Shown here: positions 25,400-35,983 of the stretch, one piece after another | Layout: each line of letters opens with the position of its first letter | Position numbering within the stretch: position 1 is the stretch's first letter | DNA from: Phoronis australis | Taxonomy: Eukaryota; Phoronida; Phoronidae | Assembly (NCBI GenBank): GCA_002633005.1 | Contig: NMRA01000061.1 | Location: 325,088 to 389,087, forward strand | DNA length: 64,000 bases | Reading direction: 5' to 3' | Made by a program: the position numbers and the translations under genes | Notes under the pieces: generated by a model | Database searches by the model: none | Told to the model about the DNA's origin: nothing | The model's input: the letters and a program-made list of their open reading frames with translations, nothing else

Positions 25400-27171
25400 C
25401 TATTCATCCTCACCGGCATTCCAACACATCAAATGTCGCCATCGCAAAGCGACACCTTTGGCCTGCATAGAATAAGTGGTAGAGCCGTTGCCCGCGCGAC
25501 AATTTCGTTGAAATCGAGACTTCAAACTTTGGAAAAATCCTTTACGTTTTACAAAGTCTGTTTTATCCGTAGAATCGCCGATAGAGTTGTGGATGTTCTC
25601 TGACACAGAAGATTCGTCATCTAAAGGTACATCCACGAATCCAGAGGTATTGTCCTCTTCTGGTCGAGTGTCCTCTACGACGAATGGAATTTTATTACTT
25701 TGCAATCTTGTGTGAAAAACTTTCCGCTCACAATCAAACCCACAGCGTTCAATGTCGATTGCGTTATCTTCTACGGCAAAACGCAAGAAACACTGAGGCC
25801 ACGTTGCAAATGTTGACGGTCTGCCGCACTCGAGACGACCAGCATCTTCAAAAGCCCCTGTTTCGTTGCTAGACTGCCGACTTGTGCCGATAGTCTCGTC
25901 ACTATTAATTACAGACACTTCAGAATCCTTTGGAACATGCAATTTTGCAAACGACTTGGAACCGTGAGGCCAGTGTGCGACACCAAATTTTTTGACGCCC
26001 TCTAGTCGAATATTTTCACGTTTGTCGACTAAGCTGCTGCTTAGGAATTTTACTTTGTCCTGTTCTCCAGTATCGCCGACATTCGTCGCCTCTGTCTCGA
26101 CATTTTTTGAGAAAATCGGAAACACTTTGTTCATTGTAATCTCTTTCCCGATAATAGCAAAAGTAGGATTATGGCTTGCCGTAACTGACTGCTGCTGCAA
26201 ACCCACTAATTCGTCGTTGTCAGGATCAATAACCGTCTCTTCCTCTACATTTGGAAGACCTGTCTGCTCGTGGAGATTCTTTTCCTGTGATTCGTCGTTC
26301 TGTATGGAATCGGAGCATAGTTCCTTCAAATTAGACTCCGTTTCAAAAACAGAAAATGTAGACTTATGGCGTGCCTCAGAAAATTGTTGTTGCTTATCTG
26401 CCATTCTACCAGCAGGGTATCTAACCAACTCTCTCTGTATGATTGACAGGTCTGTATTCTCGTTCCTCCCCGTCGTTTCCTCTTTTTGTGCGAAAATCGG
26501 GAACAGCTCCGAAGTCGGCACAGTTTCGAAAACAGACAACTGCTTCATTAGCCCTACTATTTTGTCGTCACCAGGATCAATGGGGGGTTCTGTCTGAATA
26601 GTTGGCAGGTATGCCTCCTCCTGGATCTTCTCCTCTGCTGGAGATACTTCCTCCGAGATACACTGCTTTTCGAAAACAACGGAAATAGGGTCACGGCTTG
26701 CCGCATTTAACTGTTGCTGGTCTACTATTTTTCCATCAGGGCCACAAATCGGCTTCTTCTCTTCAGTTGGGAGACTTATCTTCCCATTCTCATTCTCCCC
26801 TGACTCCTCNGGACTGTCGATTTGTGCACTCTGCTTACCTGTTTGCAACGTGTTACCTTCACAATATGAAGATAGCACAAATCTGACACACATCCCGCAT
26901 GAAATTCCATCATTTCCACACCAACGTCTGTTTTCTGAACTGTTTTGGATGCGTCAGATACGTTTCCTTGACGCTTGTCATCCACTGCCGTGCTTGTAGG
27001 AATGTAATTCTTGCCAAAAATTACAATGCACGGAAATCTCTGCGAGACAGAGTCGACTTTCTCTGTCGTTTCAATCACTATTTGCCATAAACAGTGTACA
27101 AACCATGCTAAGTATGATATCATAACTGTCACAAAGTCCCCAATGGCTCTGTTAGCCATTGCTAGGTCCAT
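25400..27171 (-). CDS. Unrecognised acidic protein with four internal repeats
   Basis: A 497-codon frame (25400-26893) ends MCWNAGEDE-stop. Residues about 41-95, 96-148, 149-212 and 213-270 are diverged repeats with a shared pattern: an LP or LS start, an IDP-type turn (PPIDPGDDKIV, TVIDPDNDELV), a KQQQ/LQQQ stretch, then VFE and an acidic stretch ending near FPIF. The C-terminal half is hydrophilic and acidic, with a basic patch near VKRKGFFQSLKSRFQRNCR. Another frame (26776-27171) overlaps it and supplies a plausible start, MDLAMANRAIG, followed by a hydrophobic segment (FVTVMISYLAWFVHCLWQIV). The two frames are both open over 26776-26893, where an N sits at 26810, so one sequencing error or a small intron could join them into about 590 residues. 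No family recognised. The length and repeats argue for a real gene. Confidence 0.55.
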
Positions 27172-28210
27172 AACAAGATTTTGATAAGTGAATACGTCAC
27201 GAATTGTTCCACGTCATCAATCATTCACGTCAAATGCCAAAACTATTCGAAGCGATTTCCAAGACGCTAATCTCGCTAATGTGATCATAGACTATGTAGA
27301 TAACAAATATCTATTGCGTGGCCATCTTTTTTGTTTAAAGTGCCAGGCGATATCTCGCGAAGTCTTGAGTGTTCTTGCACTTTCTTTCAGTGAAGTTTTC
27401 GCAACTACAGAACACAAGCTCGATACAGCCAGCGCACATCCAAGGTGCATAATTAGTATGAACGAGCATTTTGTTGGATATTTTTTATTTAGCGTTTCAG
27501 AAAAGAAACAATTCGAGTTCCAAATTACCCGGTAGCACAATTTTTAGCTATTGTGAAGTTCCCGGATGTCGCGTGCAACCTAAGTCGCATAAAGCTTTCT
27601 TTATTAATTGATGCCATACTTTAATTTGAAGTTTTACAAACTATTTATTTCCTTGTATCCAAAGTCTCTGTGTAAAACTCTTTGTAAAATACATTTAACT
27701 TACGTTTTTAAATAAACTTGTATTGTATTTTATTCCACTATACATGAGCTTTTTCTGTTGTTATTTATGTTGTCCTCAAGTGTTATCTATTTAATTTATG
27801 GTTACTCGGTGGTCAGCTATTAGCGGCCCGTACCCTTGCTGGCTAATCAGTCATTAAACCATGTATGTCTTTATCTGATACAAAAAAACAATGTTTGTTT
27901 CTCTACAAAAAGAGCTGTATTTGAAATTAAGCCTTTAAGGTTGAAAGCTGTGTTGATTTTTCACAACTTGAAAGCCACAAACAAGGCGTGCCTTTCCCGA
28001 ATTTGTTGATTTTGGTGTTTTAATTATTTTTATGCTGTGTGACACTGTGAATTTAGGATATTGGTACCTGGTCATTTTGACAAGTTCGGCACCTTATACA
28101 ATCTGCGAATATTTACTTTTCTGCTTTTGTTTATGTAAGTACTAAGAAGGAATTTTAATCAATGTTACGTTTTTATTACTTCGTGTATATCCTTTCTTCA
28201 AAGTGATTTG

Positions 28211-28410
28211 GAAAGGGTTGCCATGACTATTATTTATAAACCTCAATTTTGCTCAACAAGTAAAGGGATGCTATGACTATTATTTATAAACCTCAATTTT
28301 GCTCAACAAGTAAAGGGATGCTATGACTATTATTTATAAACCTCAATTTTGCTCAACAAGTAAAGGGTTGCTATGACTATTATTTATAAACCTCAATTTT
28401 GCTCAACAAG
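28211..28410. repeat. Minisatellite, four 50-bp units
   Basis: Four consecutive units of exactly 50 bases (28211, 28261, 28311, 28361). Each reads TAAAGGGATGCTATGACTAT, then TATTTATAAACCTC, then AATTTTGCTCAACAAG. Units 2 and 3 are identical; unit 1 has two or three changes and unit 4 one. There is no spacer variation, so it is not a CRISPR array. Confidence 0.95.
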
Positions 28411-29470
28411 TGTGTTATGTTTGTAAAGACGTGTTTCTTTAAATAAAATATCTTAAAACTAACAACCTTGTGTCTTTCTTTTGTGATTGGCATTCGAATG
28501 TCACATCACTTCTACTTTTCACGTAAGCGGTAAATTTTAAATCCTTAAGTGTCCTGTCCATTAATGCTTTATCTGTTCATGCTGTACTTAATTTCGACAT
28601 TAACTTTTACCTCCAGGTTAAAAGTTGACATCTTACTTAATGATTATGGGTGAAAATTTCGAAATTTTGCCAACATGGTATCTCAAAAACAGCTTATCAA
28701 CCTTGTTCTCCAGACTACAGGGGATTGTTTTTAAATACGATTACCGTAAAAAATAAGGGTCTAATTAATAATTTTTATGAAAATATCGGTTTTCATATTA
28801 AAAGCTGCATAAAACAAAAAGGACATTTTGGAAACTGATTTTGAGCTCTGTCCATGAATATTTATGTGAAATGAAATTTGGCCATGCTGATAATGCTTTG
28901 TCTTTCCTGCAACATTGTTTCTGTGCTAAGTTTTAGTAAAAGAAAACATGTTCATGTGAAGGCAGATTTGTGTTGAGTGGAAAATCAAATTCCATAATTT
29001 TTTCTTATTTTCAGAAAACGTGTACCTTTTGTGAGTAAAATTCTGGAATATGGAGAAATTTTGACTAAAAGCACCTGCTTCCTGGTGACTCGGAGGTTAT
29101 TCACCTGAAATTATTACAATGCTCTGTCTACCCTTTATAGTTTAATAGCAACAGTTGTGAATGACCTAGCTCTTGACCTGAGAAAGTAGTGCCCTGAAAG
29201 TCAGATATCTTTTGTCATACACAGTGGATTAGATTCAGAATAACAGGGGGGCAATAAACTTGGGGCAATAAAGTGTGCGCTAAACTGGCTGAATTTGCTG
29301 CGATATGCAGTGCCTCGCAACCCGATGGGCCCGTTGTGGCCGCCGGCGGGACTGGACACTGATCACGAATATAACATCCAGTCACGAAAAGGCTTTGCTA
29401 GTTAGCCAAAGAAATAATGTTCACGTAGTTATTTTGGCGACTTATCCACGAAAATGCAAATCTACTTACT

Positions 29471-29520
29471 TGTCGGGGGACTCGAAGTACAGCCCGTCTG
29501 GGCAAAAGTTGTACAGTAAC
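29471..29520 (-). other. Possible small coding exon
   Basis: The minus strand reads LLYNFCPDGLYFESPD and then the donor AA|GTAAGT, with an AG (CTAG) just before. The CPDGLYF phrase resembles the centre of chitin-binding peritrophin repeats. I found no partner exon in the right phase, so this is only a candidate. Confidence 0.2.
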
Positions 29521-30100
29521 TAGTATGACGTGAATAATGTATTTGTACAGTGTATATCTAAATAAAGATTCCCCTAACATGCGATCATAACGTATAAAAT
29601 CGAGTTATTGTTTCACAACTTCTGTCAACAAACACTGAATTAGCATGCGCTTACACGGCAACGGTGCCCGGTCAAATTGCATCTGAAGTAACGCTGTGGT
29701 TTATTCCATGCTGGCTTCTCAAAATATTTTCACTTACGAATACTCCAAAGGCATTACAAATTGTATCTAATGAGACAGACTTTGTTTCAGTTTTATATAA
29801 GCATTGGTTAGGGTGAGAGTAATTCATTTTGAAACAGAACGCAGAATAATAAACGTCAACGACTCGCAATCCCGTTGACGAGAGCTCATGCATCAGACGA
29901 AGACTTCGCAGATGGATCTTTAAGTTTCACTATCAGTTCGAACCGAAATACTAGAGAGGCGCCGTGAACATGCACAGGCAACGGATATTCTTTGGTAAGC
30001 CGGCATTCGTCAGACTCACTGTCGACGACTGCCGGCCACGGACACGGAGATGTTTCACAGGCCGCCTCATACTTGCTATAACGCAGGCCCCTACTTCAGT

Positions 30101-30216
30101 TTCATTCTTCATTACCGCGAGCCACTTCCTATGAATTTCGGACTCTCGAGGAAGTAGAAAAAACGATATACCGCTTTCTTCGCAGCTTCATAGTTCGGAC
30201 AAGCGGCAACGATGCA
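30101..30216 (-). pseudogene. Frameshifted THAP-like zinc-finger fragment
   Basis: The minus strand encodes CIVAACPNYEAAKKAVYRFF. After a frame change it continues PRESEIHRKWLAVMKNE. Together these follow the first part of a THAP domain (C-x4-C-xN ... FP...E..RKWL). The later C-x2-H pair and AVPTF box are not evident. It may derive from a P-element-like transposon or a decayed gene. Confidence 0.35.
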
Positions 30217-30259
30217 CTGCAACAACCCAAAAATTTGAGACCCCCACATCCTTACGTTT

Positions 30260-30343
30260 TAGGCTGGGCGTGCGCGTGTGGCGAAATTCTGCCTTGTTCC
30301 TGTGCCCTGGCCCCCCTTACCCAAAATCCTGGATCCGCCCCTG
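30260..30343. mobile_element. hAT-like repeat end
   Basis: Ends AATCCTGGATCCGCCCCTG, a variant of the terminus seen at 23745 and 35729, after a C-rich run. Only one end is recognisable. Confidence 0.35.
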
Positions 30344-31262
30344 GTGATCTATTTCCCTTTCCCCTGCATGTCCCTTTACACAATATACTCATCTGCCTAT
30401 AATATCTTTTTGCCTAAGCAGAAAGTGAAAAGAGCCACAACATTACGTTTTCACAACCAATGCAAATGCAACGCCTGGCCTATCTTTAAACCACCGTCGG
30501 GAATTGCCAACCAATGAGTTTTGCATAAAATTAAAGTAAAAGCAGATGACTTGTTTTTCTGTGGAAAGCACAGTAAAAACTTTCTTCATGTTTTGCAGGG
30601 AATGTCATCTTGTATCTTGTTTTTGGCTCTCCTGTTCGCCAAATGGTTAAAACAATTTAAGACATGTAGAACTTCCTGTATACAAAGTAACTGTTTTGTT
30701 TGGAGTCTTGAAAAATACTCAGCTGGGAAATTGTGTTATTAACTTACGGACTGTACTGGCCAAAAATATAATTCACAAAAATTTGTACAAAAAGTCATCA
30801 AGTTTCCGTTAAATTACATCCTGAAGTGTCATCTCTTGATTATTCAGGATAATCCATGCGGTTTTGCTGTATTGTTTTATCTCTCCTGTTTTGTACTTTT
30901 GTTTGCTGGAGGATAATGATCAGCAATATCTGACAACTTTTCACACTAAACACAATGGAGTGCGACTAAGGCTGTGTGATGGTTGCCCTGATTTTACGTT
31001 GCAGTTTCAACCCATAAATCGAGATCAGTTAATTGACCCATCATAAGATAGCGCTCATTGGTGTTCTGATTTGATAGCTGATCGACTGCTACGGATGGTT
31101 TTTTGACTTTTTTGATGTGAAATTGGTGACTTTTTAAAGCACCTTAATGGGACTCCAAAAAAATTCATTTGAAATATGGCCACGAGTCAATCATGACAAG
31201 ACTAGCTGCAATGCAACATGTTGAGTTTAAATCATGCACCCACAAAAAATTGAGAAATGTAT

Positions 31263-31268
31263 TTTAAT
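31263..31268 (-). promoter_or_regulatory. Candidate NOXRED1 poly(A) signal (ATTAAA)
   Basis: ATTAAA on the minus strand about 70 bases after the NOXRED1 stop. It is a common variant signal, but such hexamers are frequent in AT-rich DNA. Confidence 0.35.
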
Positions 31269-31338
31269 AACTTAATAGATAAAACAGACAGTTAACATTT
31301 TTTAAAAATACAATCAATCATAGTTCCCATTAATGATA

Positions 31339-34300
31339 TCAAATGCCTTCATTGTATTTCTTCCACTGTAGGTACTGTTCAAATACATGGAGATATTTCT
31401 TTGCAAATGCTTCCTTGAGCTCAGCACTCTGTTTCAGTTTTGAGAGGAGAGGTGTATCCACTGAATCCACTTCGACTAAGCTAAACCTTGGGAAATACCT
31501 GAAATGAAAACCATTTATTAAAATTACTTTCTTAACAGAAAAAGAACATATAGAAACTGTTGACAGAAGTTTTTCCGAGTTAATCCCCACAATAATGGTT
31601 GAATCAGACTTCCAGGCATTCTCAACATATCGTAAAATGTGGTCTATTCAATGTCAAGCCTGAAAAAAGTAGGTATGTTATGAACAACATGATGAGCACA
31701 TACCCAGAATTAAGTATCGTGGGGAAATACTTTTCAGGTAAGAAAGTTATCATTTGTTATCTGGATTTACAATGAGTTAGGCACTTTAATGGTGTCTTTA
31801 TCTTCATTCATTTGGCCAACAACTTGTGATGGCTGACATAACCTGCAGGGACCATCATAACTCATGGTTCACCTCAGGTCAGCCAAAATCCTCCTGACGA
31901 GAACACAGCACCCACAGACTAAAGCTTAACTTCAGCACTTCTATTTTTATGAAAGGCCTACTCATCCAGTTGCCCGGTCAGCACATTACACAGTCGCAAA
32001 ATCATTTAATCATGAAGTTGCAAAGTTTTGTGGTCAATATTAATTTGAATTTTTTACATATATGACGCAACTCACTTAAAAATTCCAATACGCTACGACA
32101 CCATTCACTTACTCAGGGTCATCATTTTTCAACCTCAATAAGTCTTCTTCAGTCAGTTTGTCAGTTATGCCTTCAACACTTGTTTGCCCAAACAACACAG
32201 CATGTAATATATCCAGCGTTTCCTTCTTTGGAAGACCTAAGGATGTACACAAATTGAGGAACGCGTAGATGAGCAGTTCACCCAGCTTCTCATTGGTTGA
32301 GACGACACATTCTGAAATATGATTATTTTACCATAAGCAATATAGCACACCAGCTCATCCTTAATTAACGACATATCGCATAAGGTTTCAGTACTAAACT
32401 AGGGTTCGTTTTCAAGCGATCGTAACACGTACGATTTATGTTCAACAGAAAGTTGAAAATGCTGACAAGCTAAGACACGACACCAAAAAAGTTGTGAATG
32501 GAATTACACTGAATACTGTCATTAAAATACACCTTAACAATATCGATGACTTTCTCAACAATAAGAAATACGAATAAAAAGAGAAAAGTAACATAATTAT
32601 TACAGTAAATATAACATTTTCAGACATACCCACCAATTGAATAAATCTTCCTAAAGAGTAAGCACACCAAGCTAAATTTGCTTTCCTAACTGCAGTTTCT
32701 AAAATTTACATGCATGCAATGTACTTAAGTTCATTTATCTTGAAAAATGACCCCTCAAAATACGATGACACCTACCTTGTTTAAGTGTATGTACAGGACA
32801 CGTCTTCCTAACGACATCCTCATCGGCCAAAGCAGTATTGATATCCATGTTACAGTTCCATGTTACGTGTCTCGTTTCCATGGGATACTCGTAATATTGT
32901 CCGATGACACTGTCACAGTTTAGAAGTTGTTTTAACTTCCCTACTTGAAAACCAGTAACAAAACTATACACTAAACACCGTGAAGATATGTGGTCCTTGA
33001 TGTCGGCTACGACGAGCTCCACTTGAGATGGAAGAACACACAGAAACAAGATGTTGCAACTGGACGCAACTTTTTGGTTGTCATAGTAACACTGCACTCC
33101 TTTGGTCTGCAGTTCACCTAAATGAGAAATAAAACGTTCGACTCATCATTTTAAATTTTAAAAATGTTTTAATAAGTTTTCACAGTAGTTGTATTAATGC
33201 TTAAGCAATGTTTATAGTTCACCACTGTGCTCTGCCTTCCATTCATTTGAATTCTAAAACTGACATTACAAACATCAAGTCAATTCAATGGGTTAATGAG
33301 CAAAAATGCTTCTTCTGTCCTCTGAAATGACATTTTGAATTCTAACAAAAAAACAAAACAAAAATGTAAACTACAAAGAGAGTCCATTCTAACTGATCAT
33401 ACCTAATGTTTCTGGCCTTCTCGTGGAGATTAGCAATTCATCTGGTAAAACTTCACCATAGGTTAACATGCAGTTTGCCAGATGTCCTCCCAATCGGCCA
33501 CAACCAATGATTCCCACTATCATATGATCTTTCCGAATACCTTCCTGCAAAAGCCGCATGGCTCGGCGTTGCTTTGGATTACAAGAAAGGTCTGCTTTGA
33601 TTTGTCTGGAAATGTAACAACATAATTTAATTGTACTGGCACTTTGTAAAAAGTGACCACATTGCACCAGATACTGAGAAACCCATTAACCAACACAAGT
33701 AGTTGTGTAGCATCACAGGTGATAAGAATCCAGCCCCTTTACTAGTGACTTAAAGAGTATTTTGCAGAAAATCTTCTGACATACAGGCTGTATTAAGACG
33801 TACCGTCACTGGCTAGCTGTGTACATACATGTACTACAGCCACTCTCATGGACACCGCAGTATTGGGCTCCACACAACAGAACAGCTGGGCAAATATAGC
33901 GAGGGCCTTTCCCTACTACAACTAGAGGTGAGCTTTGGCCAGTGAGCTTCCAGCTACCAGAAAGGTCTTCTGAGAAGACTTCATGATCAGCTCACTATGG
34001 AAAACATCGCCCCCAATACCCTTCAGGTTATCCTCAGTGGGTGTACCTATAGGGAAAGGATTTGTGCCCAACATCTTCTGAGAACAAACTGGCAGTTAGG
34101 TAATTCGGGTAATTCAGGTACAGGCTCTCGAGGTCTGGGAACCTATCAAAGCTGGGAGCAGGTTAGACAGGCTCCCATCTATGCTTCTGCCTCTCAGCAT
34201 GGCTGGCAGATGGACAACCTCCCCATATCCCTCTGTGCATTTCCACTTGACCTCGAACACATTGACACTTGACAGCACTGACAATTTGAATGAAGGACTA

Positions 34301-34868
34301 TTCGAATGTTTGCGGGAGCATTTGATAGATTTGGAAGGATTTAAAGACTTCAATGGGCTCTATAGATATCCATTAACACTAAAAAAAAATACAAATACGG
34401 TAACTTTTATAATTTGGCTAGGGTAAATTAGTGTTATTTGCCAGAAAATCTTTTTTAGTAGACAGGGTCGATTAGGATGAGCAGTCGCCTACGAGGAGGT
34501 GAAAAACACCCATTGAAAAATTTGACTGTAACCACTGCAATGCAACTAACAAATGCAAGTACAACTTTAGCCAATAGATTAGTTTTGAATTCTGTTTGAA
34601 ATTCATGACTGTGTCTAAACTGGTAAACACTGCTAGTGAAACATGTGCAAGTAAGCGCTTAACTAAATTCTTACTTCGCCTCATTGCAAACAGAAACAAA
34701 ATATGTAGCCTGCGCACAAGCTGAGACCGTTAGTGCGTGGGAGCGACTTCTTAAGTACATCAGTTGCATTTCATCGTCGGTAAGTGCACTTTCAAATGTC
34801 AGGGAAGGCAAATTTGAGGTGATATCACCGGCCTCAGGAAGGTTTCTTCCAGCCAAAACAATCGCCAT
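31339..34868 (-). CDS. NOXRED1: NOXRED1: NADP-dependent oxidoreductase domain-containing protein 1
   Basis: Five exons join in phase with GT-AG borders: 34675-34868, 33403-33605, 32776-33117, 32113-32311 and 31339-31498, giving 365 residues, close to the roughly 360 of vertebrate NOXRED1. The start ATG at 34866-34868 gives MAIVLAGRNLPEAG. Exon 2 carries the Rossmann dinucleotide-binding loop IVGIIGCGRLGGHLA (GxGxxG). Exon 3 continues the fold (ILFLCVLPSQVELV) as in pyrroline-5-carboxylate reductases. Exons 4 and 5 form the helical part and end WKKYNEGI-stop. The family is related to P5C reductase, but its substrate is not established. Stop codon TGA at 31339-31341, with a variant poly(A) signal (ATTAAA, 31263-31268) shortly after. 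Confidence 0.94.
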
Positions 34869-34928
34869 TTTTTGTTACCAATACACTAACGCATGCGCGC
34901 TGAAGATCGAAATACCCGGAAACGGAAG
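34861..34928 (-). promoter_or_regulatory. NOXRED1 proximal promoter motifs (YY1, NRF1, ETS types)
   Basis: AAAATGGCGAT covers the start codon (YY1 type). CGCATGCGCGC at 34890-34900 is an NRF1-type motif. CCGGAAAC and CGGAAG at 34916-34928 are ETS-type motifs. This combination is common at TATA-less housekeeping promoters. The assignment is by motif only. Confidence 0.5.
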
Positions 34929-35983
34929 ACGGGGACTGAGATAAACGTGAAACGTGAGGAGGTGAGTAACGGCGAACTGAAAAATAAACAATAACTGCAT
35001 AATTGATAATGTATCAGGAAATTCAAGCGTTTTGTAATCAGTACACATACTTTAATCCATCACGGGTATTGAAATTTGAAGAATGTTGCTGATTTCTGTC
35101 AGCTAGCATGGTAGGTAAGGTAGGTTCCCTGTCGAGTTGTAGAATGCCTACCTCAGTACCTGCATCAACAATAACCACAGCACCAGCTTGAAGCATCCGA
35201 TCAGACTCAAGAGTAGACCCGGAGTGGCCACACAACCAAACAATAAACCACAACCGAGGCCACTCGGTCAGCATCGGAGAAGTCCGTAAATATTACCCAC
35301 CATAGAGTGTTGTCCTCTGCAAAATTAGTGATTTGTTTGTGTACTGCAAAAGTGATTTGTAGTTTATTACCTTATCACATCTCCTGTGCCTGGTGCCTGT
35401 GGCCATGTCACGTGCGATAGCATACCCCCATAAAAACTTGTTCATTTCAAATTACAGTCTGAACTGGGCCATTGTAACTGGCACATTCAGTGTTTTACAC
35501 ATTCCATCACTGAGGTGTGCTACTGTTTTATTTATTCATAGGCGGATTTAGGGTGGGGGCCCAGAGTGCAGTGGAACCGTGTTCCCGTTTTTTTTTTTTN
35601 GGGCACACCAGGGTCCACATTGCCAGCCCCTGCAACTTTTAGGCCGCCTTTGCATACAATCACACTTTGCCCAATTCTCTGAGGCAACATCTTGGGCCCC
35701 TCCCTTATGGTATCCTAGATCCGCCACTGTTATTACACTGTCAAACACCCGTGACGTGGAAAGTTTTTACTTATTTACTTTACTGAAGTGTGATTACAAC
35801 TTACACATGAGGATATTACCAACACTGTGCCAGAGGGCCTCTTTGGTGAACCAACTATAATGCAAAACTCCTTTGTTTATGCAAAAGTCAAAACTTTCAG
35901 TCTTATATGGATTTTCATTTCAAATGTGGATCATTGGATTAACGTATACTGTATACTTTCTTTATTTCAGTTTGAAACTGAAC
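34869..35983. other. Intergenic region between divergent NOXRED1 and SARS2
   Basis: About 1.1 kb between the two start codons. It holds NOXRED1 promoter motifs at the left, a hAT-like MITE (35537-35729), and a splice acceptor at 35969-35970 that implies a 5' non-coding exon for SARS2. The 78-codon minus frame at 35038-35274 is unsupported. Confidence 0.5.
35537..35729. mobile_element. hAT-like MITE
   Basis: Starts CATAGGCGGATTTAGGG and ends GGTATCCTAGATCCGCCACTG. It aligns in reverse complement to 21185-21472. TTATT occurs directly outside both ends (TTATT|CATAGG and CACTG|TTATT), a possible target duplication. The internal T-run is interrupted by an N at 35600. Confidence 0.6.

Larger units (their letters stand above)
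27172..31338. other. Gene-poor region
   Basis: Holds a 50-bp minisatellite (28211-28410), a CG-richer patch (about 29280-30340) with a THAP-like fragment and a hAT-like end, and a possible small exon near 29471-29520. The 115-codon plus frame at 27188-27535 and others show nothing recognisable. Confidence 0.4.

Noticed and set aside
27188-27535. 115-codon plus frame divergent from the repeat protein
   Set aside because: No recognisable domain, repeats or splice context; a chance frame is possible.
28211-28410. CRISPR-like array
   Set aside because: The whole 50-bp unit repeats without variable spacers, in an animal genome.
35038-35274. 78-codon minus frame between NOXRED1 and SARS2
   Set aside because: Not similar to anything known to me, and it lies in the inter-promoter region without splice partners.
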